Notes: generated from the letters alone by a model not told the origin. Numbered from the stretch's first letter, positions 51,917 through 60,774 are shown. The stretch: 64,000 bases of DNA from Pseudomonas sp. PICF141 (GCF_002286815.1 NZ_MUNM01000075.1:20130-84129), one strand, 5' to 3'. Translations and numbers: made by a program.

Positions 51917-52672
51917 ATGTTTAAACGTCTTCTTCTTGTCCTCGCCAGCGCTTCTCTGTTGTTCATCAACGGCGTTCGCGCCGACGAAAACCCCGGTCCC
52001 GGCCTGGTGTTGCTGACGGAAAACTTCCCGCCGTACAACATGGCGAAAAATGGCAAGAACTTCGCTCAGGACGAGAACATCAATGGCATCGCCGTGGACA
52101 TCGTCCGTGAGATGTTCAAGCGCGCCAACATCACCTACAGCCTGACGCTGCGTTTCCCTTGGGAGCGAATCTACAAACTCGCCCTGGAAAAACCCGGTTA
52201 TGGCGTGTTCGTGATGGCGCGGTTACCGGACCGCGAGAAGCTCTTCAAATGGGTCGGCCCTATTGGCCCGGATGACTGGATCATGCTGGCCAAGGCCGAT
52301 AGCAAGATCACCCTCGAGTCGCTGGAGCAGGCGCGCAAGTACAAGATCGGCGCCTACAAGGGCGATGCAATTGCCGAGACGCTGGCCAAGCAAGGATTGA
52401 AACCGGTTGTTGTGCTGCGGGATCAAGACAACGCGAAAAAACTCGTCAACGGCCAGATCGATCTGTGGGCCACCGGTGACCCGGCAGGCCGCTACCTGGC
52501 GCGCCAGGAAGGCGTGAACGGGCTCAAGACCGTGCTGCGCTTCAACAGCACCGAGCTCTACCTGGCGCTGAACAAAGACGTACCGGACGAAACTGTCGCC
52601 AAGCTGCAAGCCGCGCTGGATCAATTGCGCAAGGAAGGCTGGGTGGACGAGATCATGTCGCGTTATTTGTAG
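51917..52672 (+). CDS. Periplasmic solute-binding protein (amino-acid, SBP_bac_3 type)
   Basis: A 251-residue exported protein. The signal peptide is residues 1-23 (MFKRLLLVLASASLLFINGVRA). The domain begins with the LVLLTENFPPYNMAKNG strand and has GIAVDIVREMFKRANI. It lacks adjacent permease and ATPase genes, so it may be an orphan sensor-like or amino-acid-binding protein. From memory PAO1 PA5138-PA5139 are similar. Confidence 0.82.
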   Translation: MFKRLLLVLASASLLFINGVRADENPGPGLVLLTENFPPYNMAKNGKNFAQDENINGIAVDIVREMFKRANITYSLTLRFPWERIYKLALEKPGYGVFVMARLPDREKLFKWVGPIGPDDWIMLAKADSKITLESLEQARKYKIGAYKGDAIAETLAKQGLKPVVVLRDQDNAKKLVNGQIDLWATGDPAGRYLARQEGVNGLKTVLRFNSTELYLALNKDVPDETVAKLQAALDQLRKEGWVDEIMSRYL

Positions 52673-52801
52673 CGTTCCATGCCCAACCTTGTGCCAATGT
52701 TGAAGCGCACCCGCTCGCAATGAGGGCGTACCCGTCGGCATCAATGTTGCCTGATACACCGCCATCGCGTGCAGGCTCGCTTGATGTTGTGGTGTAGCAA
52801 A

Positions 52802-53584
52802 TTAGCGGTAAACCCCATCCTTGCCATGTGCCGCCGTCGCGCGATTGCCGCGCACGCTGATCATTTGCTGAATATCGATCCAGTCGATGCCCTGAGCCTT
52901 GAGCTTGGGCAATTCTCGTTCAAGCACCGCCAATGTCTGCGGGTACGGATGCCCGATCATCACCGCAGAACCCTGCTTGCGCGCCAGGCTGATAGCCGTT
53001 TGTAGCTGAGTGAAAATCGCGGCTTCAGTGGGTTCGTCATCGAGGAACACATCCCGCGAAACGCTCGCCAAACCGATTTTCTGCGCCTCGGCGGCGGCCA
53101 CGGTTTGTGCACTGGTGCGGCTGTCGACGAAGAACTTGTGTCGACGCTGCAAGTCGGCCATCAGCCAGGCCATGGCCGGTTGCTGGGCGGTCATGCGGCT
53201 GCCCATGTGGTTGTTGATACCCGCGGTATATGGCACAGCCTTGAACGCCGCGTTCAAGCGTCTCTCGAGTTCTTCGATGGGCAACTCGGGATGCCAGGCG
53301 AACGGCCCGGTGGCCGGGGCCATGGGCATGTGCAGCATGACGATCTTGCCGGCACGATGGGCTTGGCGGGCGACCTCGGCGGCGTGGGGGGTGTCGGGCA
53401 TGATTGCCGCGGTGACCGGGCCGGGCAGCGCCAGCACGCGGCGATCCTGAGGCAGGTTTTGCCCCAGGTCATCGATGATCAGGCTCAGATAAACCTTCGC
53501 CGGTGTGGCCGCCGTCGTGGCAGGCGCCGCGTAAACGACGCCCGCCAGACAACACAGCAGGCCGAAGAGCAACCGCAGACGCAC
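52802..53584 (-). CDS. yibQ: Divergent polysaccharide deacetylase family protein (YibQ)
   Basis: A 260-residue exported protein (signal peptide MRLRLLFGLLCCLAGVVYA). Its NodB-like domain shows SLIIDDLGQ, GKIVMLHMPMAP, GINNHMGSRMT, FFVDSRTSA, and the SAVMIGHPYPQTLAVL motif at the end. It belongs to the divergent deacetylase family, for which activity is not shown. It starts one base after the ctpA stop, forming the envC-ctpA-yibQ operon that is also found in many gammaproteobacteria. Confidence 0.86.
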   Translation of the reverse strand: MRLRLLFGLLCCLAGVVYAAPATTAATPAKVYLSLIIDDLGQNLPQDRRVLALPGPVTAAIMPDTPHAAEVARQAHRAGKIVMLHMPMAPATGPFAWHPELPIEELERRLNAAFKAVPYTAGINNHMGSRMTAQQPAMAWLMADLQRRHKFFVDSRTSAQTVAAAEAQKIGLASVSRDVFLDDEPTEAAIFTQLQTAISLARKQGSAVMIGHPYPQTLAVLERELPKLKAQGIDWIDIQQMISVRGNRATAAHGKDGVYR

Positions 53585-53585
53585 C

Positions 53586-54905
53586 TCAGCGGCCAGACGT
53601 GATGCTCAGTCCTTTGAGCAGGCTCAGGGCCTGGGCCAACTGGTAATCGTCATCCTGCGGCATGGCCTTGGGCTTGCCACCGGAACCGGTCGGTTTATCG
53701 GCGCCGCCGTTGCCATTGCCCAGGTGACCTTGCAGATCGGCCTCTTTGAAGTATTCACCGTCCTGCTCGTTGGTGATCTTGGCCCTGCGCACTTCGATGT
53801 CCGGGACGATGCCCTGAGCCTGAATCGAGCGGCCGTTCGGCGTGTAATACAGCGCCGTGGTGATTTTCAGTGCGCGCTCGTTGTTCAGCGGCAACACAGT
53901 CTGCACCGAGCCTTTGCCAAAACTGGCGGTGCCCATGACCACGGCGCGTTTCTGATCTTGCAGGGCGCCGGCAACAATTTCCGAGGCCGAGGCGCTGCCG
54001 CCGTTGATCAGCACGACCATTGGCACGGCTTCGCTTTCGTCCTTGCCGGTGGCGGAGAAGCGCAACTCGGAGTTGGCGATACGGCCCTTGGTGTAGACGA
54101 TCAGGCCTTTGGTGATGAAATGGTCGACCACTTCCACCGCCGATTGCAGCACGCCGCCCGGGTTGTTACGCAGGTCGAGGATGATACCGCTGAGTTTCTT
54201 GCCGTTGTCTTTGCGCAGCTTGGCCAGGGCCTTGGAGACCTCTTCGCCGGTCTTGACCTGGAACTGGGTGATGCGGATGTAGCCATAGCCGGATTCCAGC
54301 AACTGGCTCTTGACGCTCTTCACTTGAATGATGGCGCGGACCAGGGTCACATCGAACGGCGCACCGCCGTCGCGTACCAGGGTCAGGGTGATCTTCTGGC
54401 CGATCTTGCCGCGCATCTTGTCGATGGCCTCGGTCATGCTCTGGCCGCGAGTCGGCTGGCCGTTGATCTTGACGATGAAGTCGCCAGCCTGAATGCCCGC
54501 CTTGGAGGCCGGGGTGTCATCGATGGGCGAAACCACTTTGATGAAACCGTCTTCGGCGCCAACTTCGATACCCAGGCCGCCGAATTCGCCGCTGGTGCTT
54601 TCCTGCAACTCAGCGAAATCTTCCGGGCCAAGGTAGGCGGAGTGCGGGTCGAGGTTGCTGAGCATGCCTTTGATGGCGTTTTCCAGCAGGGTCTTGTCGT
54701 CCACCGGTTCTACATAGGCTGCCTTGATCCGGTCCATGACTTCAGCAAAGGTGCGCAACTCGTCCAGCGGCAATGGCGCCTTGGTGGTCGCAGCAGTGCC
54801 TGCAGGTGCGATCGCCGGGGCAGGCTCAGCGGCAAACGCCAACGGCGCACCGATCACCAAGGCGATCGTCAGGGCCAGCGAGGTAAGGCGAGACAAATAC
54901 AGCAT
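53586..54905 (-). CDS. ctpA: Carboxy-terminal processing protease CtpA (S41)
   Basis: A 439-residue periplasmic protease with a signal peptide, a PDZ domain near residues 115-185 (LGIEVGAEDGFIKVVSPI) and the S41 core. The catalytic Ser is probably S306 in NGGSASASE and the Lys K331 in TASFGKGSVQ. The length and the Ser-Lys spacing of 25 match P. aeruginosa CtpA, which degrades cell-wall hydrolases with LbcA. It follows envC by 34 bases. Confidence 0.92.
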   Translation of the reverse strand: MLYLSRLTSLALTIALVIGAPLAFAAEPAPAIAPAGTAATTKAPLPLDELRTFAEVMDRIKAAYVEPVDDKTLLENAIKGMLSNLDPHSAYLGPEDFAELQESTSGEFGGLGIEVGAEDGFIKVVSPIDDTPASKAGIQAGDFIVKINGQPTRGQSMTEAIDKMRGKIGQKITLTLVRDGGAPFDVTLVRAIIQVKSVKSQLLESGYGYIRITQFQVKTGEEVSKALAKLRKDNGKKLSGIILDLRNNPGGVLQSAVEVVDHFITKGLIVYTKGRIANSELRFSATGKDESEAVPMVVLINGGSASASEIVAGALQDQKRAVVMGTASFGKGSVQTVLPLNNERALKITTALYYTPNGRSIQAQGIVPDIEVRRAKITNEQDGEYFKEADLQGHLGNGNGGADKPTGSGGKPKAMPQDDDYQLAQALSLLKGLSITSGR

Positions 54906-54939
54906 GTCGAACGAACTCCTAATGTAGGTGACTCAACGC

Positions 54940-56232
54940 CTATCCTTGCGCGCGACACCATTGCGCCGGATCACTTGGGTGACCCTGCTGACGAATAGCG
55001 AAATACAGTGCTGGAGTGTCCTGTCCACCACTGTTACCGACAGTGGAGATGGACTCACCGGCTTTTACCACGTCACCCGCCGATTTGAGCAGCGTCTGGT
55101 TGTGACCATAAAGACTCAAGAAACCGTTGCCATGGTCGAGGATCACCAGCAACCCGGCGCCTCGCAACCAATCGGCAAACACCACGCGGCCACCGTGAAC
55201 GGCATGCACCTGGCTGCCGGCGGAGGCACTGATCATTACGCCATCCCATTTGGTTCGGGCATCGTCGCCACGGCTTTCACCGAAGCGCGCCAGCAGTCGA
55301 CCATCAACCGGCCATGGAAGTTTGCCGCGGGTGGAAGCAAAGGGGCCGCCAAAGGTTTCGCCTGAACTGGAAACCAATGCGCCGGGTGTTGATTTAACGG
55401 TTTTGCGTGGGGCGTCAGTAGCATCTGCTTCAGCCTGAGCCTCACGTAAACGCTTTTTTTCCGCTTCCTGCTGGGCGATCAGCGCTTTTTGCCGCGCCTC
55501 CTCTGCCTCTCGGGCCTGACGAGCCAGGGTTTCTTCAATGGTTTTAAGGACTTTAGACAGATCCGCCTGATCCTGCTCGCGCGCCGCCAGTTTCTGATCG
55601 CGGGCCTTCATGTCTTGGCTGAGTTTGGCCAGGACTTGCTGGCGCTCCTTGCGGACCTTGTCCAGTTCGTCGCGCTGGCTGTCGAGGCTGCTTTTCTGTA
55701 CCAGCAGTTGCGCCTGCTGCATGGCGATGTCTTTTTCGACATTGGCCAGTTGGCGCAGGGTTTCGTTGAAATTCTTCAGCTGCTCCAGGCGGGCCTGGCT
55801 CAGATAATCGTAATAGGTGAGGGTGCGCGCGAATTTTTCCGGGTTCTGCTGGTTGAGCAGCAGCTTGAGGTATTCCTGACGCCCATTCTGATAGGCCGCG
55901 CGGGCCTGGATGGCGATCAGTCGCTGCTGTTCAATGCGCGCGCTCTGGAGTTTTTTTTTCTCGGCATCGAGTCGCTGCAGCTCGGATTCGCTTTTCTGCA
56001 GCTCTTTTTGCAGGGCTTCGACCTGCTTCTCGAGCTTGCCCATCTCGGTTTCGGTGCCCTTGAGGTCTTTCTGCACCCCGGATTTTTCTTCCTGGAGTTT
56101 ACCCAGCAATTTTTTCAGCTCGGCAATGTCCTGACGCGTGGCGTCCAACTGTTGTTGGGTTTGCGTGCGCTCGTCGGCGAAGGCCGGTTGAAGCAGGCAA
56201 GTCAGGGCAAGGGCTATCAGGACGCGAAGCAT
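54940..56232 (-). CDS. envC: Murein hydrolase activator EnvC
   Basis: A 430-residue periplasmic protein with signal peptide MLRVLIALALTCLLQPAFA, long coiled coils from about residue 20 to 270, and a C-terminal LytM domain (HAVHGGRVVFADWLRGAGLL and LYGHNQTLLKSAGDVV). The zinc ligands of active M23 enzymes are not all present, as in E. coli EnvC, which activates amidases AmiA/AmiB. The start at 56232 is selected because it begins the signal peptide. Confidence 0.92.
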   Translation of the reverse strand: MLRVLIALALTCLLQPAFADERTQTQQQLDATRQDIAELKKLLGKLQEEKSGVQKDLKGTETEMGKLEKQVEALQKELQKSESELQRLDAEKKKLQSARIEQQRLIAIQARAAYQNGRQEYLKLLLNQQNPEKFARTLTYYDYLSQARLEQLKNFNETLRQLANVEKDIAMQQAQLLVQKSSLDSQRDELDKVRKERQQVLAKLSQDMKARDQKLAAREQDQADLSKVLKTIEETLARQAREAEEARQKALIAQQEAEKKRLREAQAEADATDAPRKTVKSTPGALVSSSGETFGGPFASTRGKLPWPVDGRLLARFGESRGDDARTKWDGVMISASAGSQVHAVHGGRVVFADWLRGAGLLVILDHGNGFLSLYGHNQTLLKSAGDVVKAGESISTVGNSGGQDTPALYFAIRQQGHPSDPAQWCRAQG

Positions 56233-56344
56233 AGAGGCGGGCGACACCAGGGAAAGGGACGGCCTAGTATGCCCGCCAAGCGCAGCAAAAAAAACGCCCA
56301 ATTGGGGCTGTGTGATAACTGGACAGAAAAACACCGAAAACCAA

Positions 56345-56505
56345 TGTGGGAGCGAGCTTGTGTGGCGAGGGGGCTTGCCCCCGTTGGGTCGCGAAGCGGC
56401 CCCCAAATCTGCAATCGCGGTGCATCAGATACACCGCATGCAATGGTTTTACGACTGCTACGCAGCCGAACGGGGGCAAGCCCCCTCGCCACACAGGCTC
56501 CCACA
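56345..56505. repeat. Long inverted repeat (REP-related) between envC and gpmI
   Basis: Arms 56345-56385 (TGTGGGAGCGAGCTTGTGTG) and 56469-56505 are reverse complements with a three-base difference, separated by 83 bases. It contains a nested inverted piece. The 299-base gap between envC and gpmI holds nothing else. Confidence 0.85.
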
Positions 56506-56531
56506 GGTATGGCGTCGTCAGATGGATCTGA

Positions 56532-58061
56532 TCAGACCAGAATCGAAGTGCCAGTCATTTCCGCTGGTTTTTCCAGCCCCAGCAACATCAGCATGGTCGG
56601 CGCGACATCCGCCAGTACACCGCCGTCGCGGACCTTGAAGTCACGCTTGCCAACATAGATGAACGGCACCGGCTCGGTGGTATGCGCGGTGTGCGCCTGA
56701 CCAGTGGTTTCATCAGACATTTGCTCGACGTTGCCATGGTCGGCGGTAATCAGGGCTTCGCCGCCGACTTTTTCCAACGCATCGACGATGCGACCGACGC
56801 ACAGGTCCAGGCATTCGACCGCTTTGACTGCCGCGTCGAATACACCGCTATGGCCGACCATGTCGCCGTTGGCGTAGTTGACCACGATCACGTCGTAACG
56901 CTGGTTTTCGATGGCGTCGACGATGCGGTCGGTGACTTCCGGGGCGCTCATCTCCGGCTGCAAGTCATAGGTGGCGACTTTCGGCGACGGGACCAGGATG
57001 CGTTCTTCGCCCGGGAACGGTTCTTCGCGACCGCCAGAGAAGAAGAACGTCACGTGAGCGTACTTTTCGGTTTCGGCGATGCGCAGCTGCGTCTTGCCAT
57101 TTTTTGCCAGGTAATCGCCCAGCACGTTATCCAGGCTGCCCGCGGCGAAGGCCGACGGCGCGGGGATGCTGGCGGCGTATTGGGTCAGCATGACGAAACC
57201 GGCCAGTTTAGGCTGGCGAGCGCGTTCGAATTCCTTGAAATCGTCTTCGACGAACACGCGGGTCAGTTCGCGGGCACGGTCGGCGCGGAAGTTCATGAAG
57301 ACTACGGCGTCGCCGTCTTCGACTTTCACCGGCTCACCGATGCTGGTGGCTTTGACGAATTCGTCGCTTTCACCACGCTCGTAAGCGGCTTGCAGGCCTT
57401 CCTGTGCGGTGGCGGCGTTGAATTCGCTGGCGCCATCGACAATCAGGTTGTAAGCCTGGGACACGCGATCCCAGCGGTTGTCGCGGTCCATGGCGTAGTA
57501 ACGGCCAATGATGCTGGCGATCCGGCCTTTGCCGAGTGCCTGGAAAGTCGCGTCCAGCAGCTCGATGGACGATTCCGCGCTTTTCGGCGGTGTATCGCGA
57601 CCGTCGAGGAAGGCGTGCAGGTAGATTTTTTCAGCGCCGCGCTTGAAGGCCAGTTCAGCCATGGCGACCAGGTGATCCTGATGGCTGTGAACGCCGCCAT
57701 CGGACAACAGGCCCATGAAGTGCACGGCTTTGCCGGCAGCAACGGCTTTATCCACCGCGGCGCAGATGGTCGGGTTCTCGAAGAACTCGCCGTCGCGGAT
57801 CGCTTTGGTCACGCGGGTGAAGTCCTGGTACACCACGCGGCCGGCGCCGAGGTTCATGTGACCGACTTCGGAATTGCCCATCTGGCCGTCTGGCAAACCG
57901 ACGTCCATGCCGCTGCCCGAGATCAAACCGTTCGGCACGGTTGCCCACAAGCGGTCCAGTACGGGCTTCTTCGCGGCATAAATGGCGTTGGATTCAGGGC
58001 TCTCACTGTGACCGAAGCCGTCGAGAATAATCAGGACCAAAGGTTTAGGCGTGGTAGTCAT
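56532..58061 (-). CDS. gpmI: 2,3-bisphosphoglycerate-independent phosphoglycerate mutase
   Basis: A 509-residue glycolytic enzyme. The catalytic Ser is in MGNSEVGHMNLGAGRVVYQD, and the Mn-binding Asp/His motifs are present (VLIILDGFGHS, ITADHGNVEQM). The start at 58061 is chosen over an in-frame extension to 58139, since homologues begin there (MTTTPKPLVLIILDGFG). Confidence 0.95.
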   Translation of the reverse strand: MTTTPKPLVLIILDGFGHSESPESNAIYAAKKPVLDRLWATVPNGLISGSGMDVGLPDGQMGNSEVGHMNLGAGRVVYQDFTRVTKAIRDGEFFENPTICAAVDKAVAAGKAVHFMGLLSDGGVHSHQDHLVAMAELAFKRGAEKIYLHAFLDGRDTPPKSAESSIELLDATFQALGKGRIASIIGRYYAMDRDNRWDRVSQAYNLIVDGASEFNAATAQEGLQAAYERGESDEFVKATSIGEPVKVEDGDAVVFMNFRADRARELTRVFVEDDFKEFERARQPKLAGFVMLTQYAASIPAPSAFAAGSLDNVLGDYLAKNGKTQLRIAETEKYAHVTFFFSGGREEPFPGEERILVPSPKVATYDLQPEMSAPEVTDRIVDAIENQRYDVIVVNYANGDMVGHSGVFDAAVKAVECLDLCVGRIVDALEKVGGEALITADHGNVEQMSDETTGQAHTAHTTEPVPFIYVGKRDFKVRDGGVLADVAPTMLMLLGLEKPAEMTGTSILV

Positions 58062-58213
58062 GGAATCCACTCGTGGCTGAATTAAAAGAGGCGATGGAAA
58101 AGGGAGTGGCAGTTTAAAGCCAAGTTCAATCCACGTCACCGCCAGACGGGGTTTGGCCCACTCTAGGGGCTGTGTATACTGGCCGACATTTTAACGCCCT
58201 GGAACCTCCTTCG

Positions 58214-58627
58214 ATGGTTGCTAACCTGATTCAATTCGCCACTAACCACTATCTGCTCGTCGGTCTCTTCGTTGTACTGCTGGCGTTGCTGATCGCTTAT
58301 CAGATGCAAGGCGGCGGCCGCAGCCTGAGCACCGGTGAACTGACCGGGCTGGTCAACAAGGATGCAGGCGTGGTGATCGACATCCGTTCGACCAAGGATT
58401 TCACCGCTGGTCACATTGTTGGCGCGTTGAACATTCCTCACGACAAACTGACCGCTCGCGTCGGCGAACTGGAAAAACACAAGGCCAAGACCATTATCCT
58501 GGTCGACGCCATGGGCCAGACTGCCGGCACCCATGCCCGCGAATTGATGAAAGCCGGCTTCACCGCCGCCAAACTGTCCGGTGGTATTTCCAGCTGGAAA
58601 GCCGACAATCTGCCGCTGGTGAAATGA
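58214..58627 (+). CDS. yibN: Rhodanese-like membrane protein YibN
   Basis: A 137-residue protein with one N-terminal membrane helix (LLVGLFVVLLALLIAY) and a rhodanese domain (VVIDIRSTKDFTAGHIVGALNIPH). The active-site loop reads ILVDAMGQTAGTHA, so the catalytic Cys is absent. The position next to grxC and secB matches E. coli yibN-grxC-secB. ATG 58214 has CCTCCTTCG-type upstream sequence. Role: likely membrane scaffold; not an active sulfurtransferase. Confidence 0.85.
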   Translation: MVANLIQFATNHYLLVGLFVVLLALLIAYQMQGGGRSLSTGELTGLVNKDAGVVIDIRSTKDFTAGHIVGALNIPHDKLTARVGELEKHKAKTIILVDAMGQTAGTHARELMKAGFTAAKLSGGISSWKADNLPLVK

Positions 58628-58628
58628 A

Positions 58629-58883
58629 ATGAACCACGTCGTCGTCTATTCCAGCGATTACTGCCCTTATTGCTCGCGAGCCAAATACCTGCTCGAGAAC
58701 AAAGGCGTAGCCTTCGAAGAGATCAAGGTCGATGGCAAGCCGCAGGTGCGTGCCGCGATGGCTCAGAAAGCCGGACGAACGTCCGTGCCGCAGATCTGGA
58801 TCGGCAACACCCACGTTGGCGGCTGTGATGATTTGTTTGCCCTGGAGCGCGCCGGCAAGCTCGACGCCTTGCTCCAGGCCTGA
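58629..58883 (+). CDS. grxC: Glutaredoxin 3 GrxC
   Basis: An 84-residue glutaredoxin with active site CPYC near residue 12 (SSDYCPYCSRAKYLLENKG), cis-Pro TSVPQIWIGNTHVGGCDD. It begins one base after the yibN stop and precedes secB by 55 bases. Confidence 0.95.
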   Translation: MNHVVVYSSDYCPYCSRAKYLLENKGVAFEEIKVDGKPQVRAAMAQKAGRTSVPQIWIGNTHVGGCDDLFALERAGKLDALLQA

Positions 58884-58938
58884 CTGCCTTACTTGAAATA
58901 GCCAACCCTACAAGACCCGAGATCAGAAAGGATCTGAG

Positions 58939-59424
58939 ATGACTGACCAACAGAACACTGCAGCTAGCGAAGAAGAAACCGCACCGCAATTCTCCTTGCA
59001 GCGCATCTACGTACGCGATTTGTCCTTCGAAGCCCCGAAAAGCCCGGCGATCTTTCGCCAGCAGTGGGAGCCGAGTGTCGGTCTGGATCTGAACACTCGC
59101 CAGAAGGCTCTGGAAGGCGACTTCCACGAAGTCGTGCTGACCCTGTCGGTCACCGTGAAAAACGGTGAAGAAGTGGCGTTCATCGCTGAAGTTCAACAGG
59201 CCGGGATCTTCCTGATCAAGAACCTGGACGATGCTTCGATGAGCCACACCCTCGGCGCGTTCTGCCCGAACATCCTGTTCCCGTACGCTCGCGAGACCCT
59301 GGACAGCCTGGTGACCCGCGGCTCGTTCCCGGCCCTGATGCTGGCCCCGGTGAACTTCGACGCACTCTACGCACAAGAACTGCAACGCATGCAGGCGGCT
59401 GGCGAGACACCGACCGTTCAGTAA
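58939..59424 (+). CDS. secB: Protein-export chaperone SecB
   Basis: A 161-residue cytosolic chaperone that carries pre-proteins to SecA. It has the family motif FSLQRIYVRDLSFEAPKSP at residues 18-36 and ARETLDSLVTRGSFPALMLAPVNFDALY near the end. It follows grxC and ends before a terminator. Confidence 0.96.
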   Translation: MTDQQNTAASEEETAPQFSLQRIYVRDLSFEAPKSPAIFRQQWEPSVGLDLNTRQKALEGDFHEVVLTLSVTVKNGEEVAFIAEVQQAGIFLIKNLDDASMSHTLGAFCPNILFPYARETLDSLVTRGSFPALMLAPVNFDALYAQELQRMQAAGETPTVQ

Positions 59425-59440
59425 GCGTCGATGCAGTAAT

Positions 59441-59472
59441 GAAAAAAGCGCCGTAACAGGCGCTTTTTTCAT
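59441..59472 (+). terminator. Terminator of yibN-grxC-secB
   Basis: GAAAAAAGCGCC (59441-59452) pairs with GGCGCTTTTTTC (59459-59470). It lies 16 bases after the secB stop. Confidence 0.9.
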
Positions 59473-59483
59473 GGGCGGGAGAT

Positions 59484-59617
59484 GATCGTTCCACGCTCTG
59501 CGTGGGAATGCAGCCCGTGACGCTGCGCGTCACACGGGTGCCAGGCTCGACGCCAGTGGTGCTGCTGGAACGCGGAGCGTTCCTTGAGGCATTCCCACGC
59601 AGAGCGTGGGAACGATC
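59484..59617. repeat. Inverted repeat (type B) between secB and trmL
   Basis: Arms GATCGTTCCACGCTCTGCGT (from 59484) and the reverse complement ending at 59617 enclose a second pair of inverted pieces. It separates converging secB and trmL. Confidence 0.88.
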
Positions 59618-59627
59618 AGACGTGGGC

Positions 59628-60083
59628 TTACTTGAACCCGAGCTGGCGCCAGCCTTCGTAAACGGCGACGGCCACGGTGTTGGACAGGTTCAGGCTGCGG
59701 CAGCCTTCGCGCATGGGCAGCCGCAGGCGTTGTTCGCCGGGCAGGGCCTCGAGCACTTCCGCCGGCAAGCCACGACTTTCCGGGCCGAACAGGAAGGCAT
59801 CGCCCTCGGCGAAGCTGGCGTCATGAAATGGCCGCGAGCCCTTGGTGGTAAAAGCGAACAGCCGAGGATGGCCGAGGCTTTCCAGACAGCTGGCCAGGTC
59901 TGCGTGACGCTGCAGGGTGGCATACTCATGGTAATCGAGGCCGGCCCGGCGCAGACGCTTGTCGTCCATCTCGAAGCCCAGCGGTTCGATCAAATGCAGG
60001 TGGCAGCCACTGTTGGCGCACAGCCTGATAACGTTGCCGGTATTCGGCGGAATTTCTGGTTGGAAAAGGATGACGTGAAACAT
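59628..60083 (-). CDS. trmL: tRNA (cytidine(34)-2'-O)-methyltransferase TrmL
   Basis: A 151-residue SPOUT methyltransferase that modifies the wobble base of certain leucine tRNAs. It begins MFHVILFQPEIPPNTGNVIRL and has the knot motifs FLFGPESRGLP and SLNLSNTVAVAVYEG. GGAG stands 6 bases before the ATG at 60083. The start codon overlaps the ATG of the divergent 60082 gene in a CATG. Confidence 0.93.
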   Translation of the reverse strand: MFHVILFQPEIPPNTGNVIRLCANSGCHLHLIEPLGFEMDDKRLRRAGLDYHEYATLQRHADLASCLESLGHPRLFAFTTKGSRPFHDASFAEGDAFLFGPESRGLPAEVLEALPGEQRLRLPMREGCRSLNLSNTVAVAVYEGWRQLGFK

Positions 60084-60522
60084 GCACGGCTCCGAAGGTA
60101 AAGATGACGGGTATTCTACGCCGCCAAAGGACCCTCGTTCGAAACTATTCCCAAGGGTAATGGCTTCGCTGGCGATTGTCGGGGTGATGGTGGGGCTGAT
60201 GATCGGTCGCCTGACCGCGCCCGACCCCAGCGTATTAGAGCAAGTCGAGGTGACAAGCGATGGGCTGGTGGTGTGGTTCAACAACGAACCGGAAACCCAC
60301 GGCGAGATAGTCGACGGCAGCGTGGCGCTGTTATTCAAGGCTGAAGGTAAGGCGCAGAAAGGTCAGCTCAAGCTCAACGGCAGAGACGTGAACTGGCGAA
60401 CGCGATTGAGTGACGGGGGATTGTTGCTGACGGTGGTGGCGGCCCGTCCGCTGCAGGGCGAGTGGGCCGGTAGCGAGGTCGATGACCGCTGGCGGCTGGA
60501 GATCCATCTCCGGGAGCAATAA
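60082..60522 (+). CDS. Membrane-anchored hypothetical protein
   Basis: A 146-residue protein. One transmembrane segment lies near residues 26-42 (MASLAIVGVMVGLMIGR), giving a cytoplasmic N-terminal 25 residues and a beta-rich periplasmic part of about 100 residues with WFNNEPETHGEIVDGSVALLF. From memory it corresponds to PA5126 in PAO1. Its ATG overlaps that of divergent trmL, leaving no room for a 5' leader outside trmL coding sequence. The last module of the NrsZ-like RNA overlaps its stop codon. Confidence 0.72.
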   Translation: MHGSEGKDDGYSTPPKDPRSKLFPRVMASLAIVGVMVGLMIGRLTAPDPSVLEQVEVTSDGLVVWFNNEPETHGEIVDGSVALLFKAEGKAQKGQLKLNGRDVNWRTRLSDGGLLLTVVAARPLQGEWAGSEVDDRWRLEIHLREQ

Positions 60523-60748
60523 AAGAGGGAATCCCCGGCCTGCCTGTACCAAGGTTCCCAAAACGGGAGGGCTTCGCGCATGGCGTCGTAAGCCCGGTGT
60601 AAAGAGGGAATCCCCGGCCTGCCTGTACCAAGGACCCCAAAACGGGATGGGCTCGTCGCGATTGCGTTAGGAGCCCGGATGTAAAGAGGGGAATCCCCGG
60701 CCTGCCTGTACCAAGGCCCCCGAAACTGGGTAGTGAATCAAATCACTG
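60522..60748 (-). ncRNA. nrsZ: NrsZ-like nitrogen-regulated small RNA with three tandem modules
   Basis: Between the 60082 gene and ntrC are three direct repeats of 33-34 bases (60522-60554, 60601-60633, 60683-60716; each reads AAAGAGGGAATCCCCGGCCT... on the plus strand), with periods of 79 and 82 bases. A sigma-54 promoter at 60758-60774 on the minus strand would start transcription near 60748 and run through all three. The locus is where NrsZ, a nitrogen- and NtrC-dependent processed sRNA, is found in P. aeruginosa (ntrC-PA5126 interval). The repeat structure suits processing into separate modules. The 3' end is not defined. Confidence 0.65.
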
Positions 60749-60757
60749 ATTGGACTA

Positions 60758-60774
60758 ATGCAGGGGGCGTGCCA
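60758..60774 (-). promoter_or_regulatory. Sigma-54 promoter of the NrsZ-like RNA
   Basis: On the minus strand TGGCACGCCCCCTGCAT matches the TGGCACG-N4-TTGCA consensus with one mismatch; GG and GC are 10 bases apart. Transcription would start near 60748. Confidence 0.7.

Noticed and set aside
53724..54998. Plus-strand open frame of 424 codons
   Set aside because: Antisense to ctpA, with no signal peptide or motif of its own.
56682..58085. Plus-strand open frame of 467 codons
   Set aside because: Antisense to gpmI, which is complete and well supported.
60522..60716. Three direct repeats as a possible CRISPR array
   Set aside because: Units are 79-82 bases apart with related, not unique, intervening sequence. 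There are only three, and no cas genes. The sigma-54 promoter and location support an sRNA instead.
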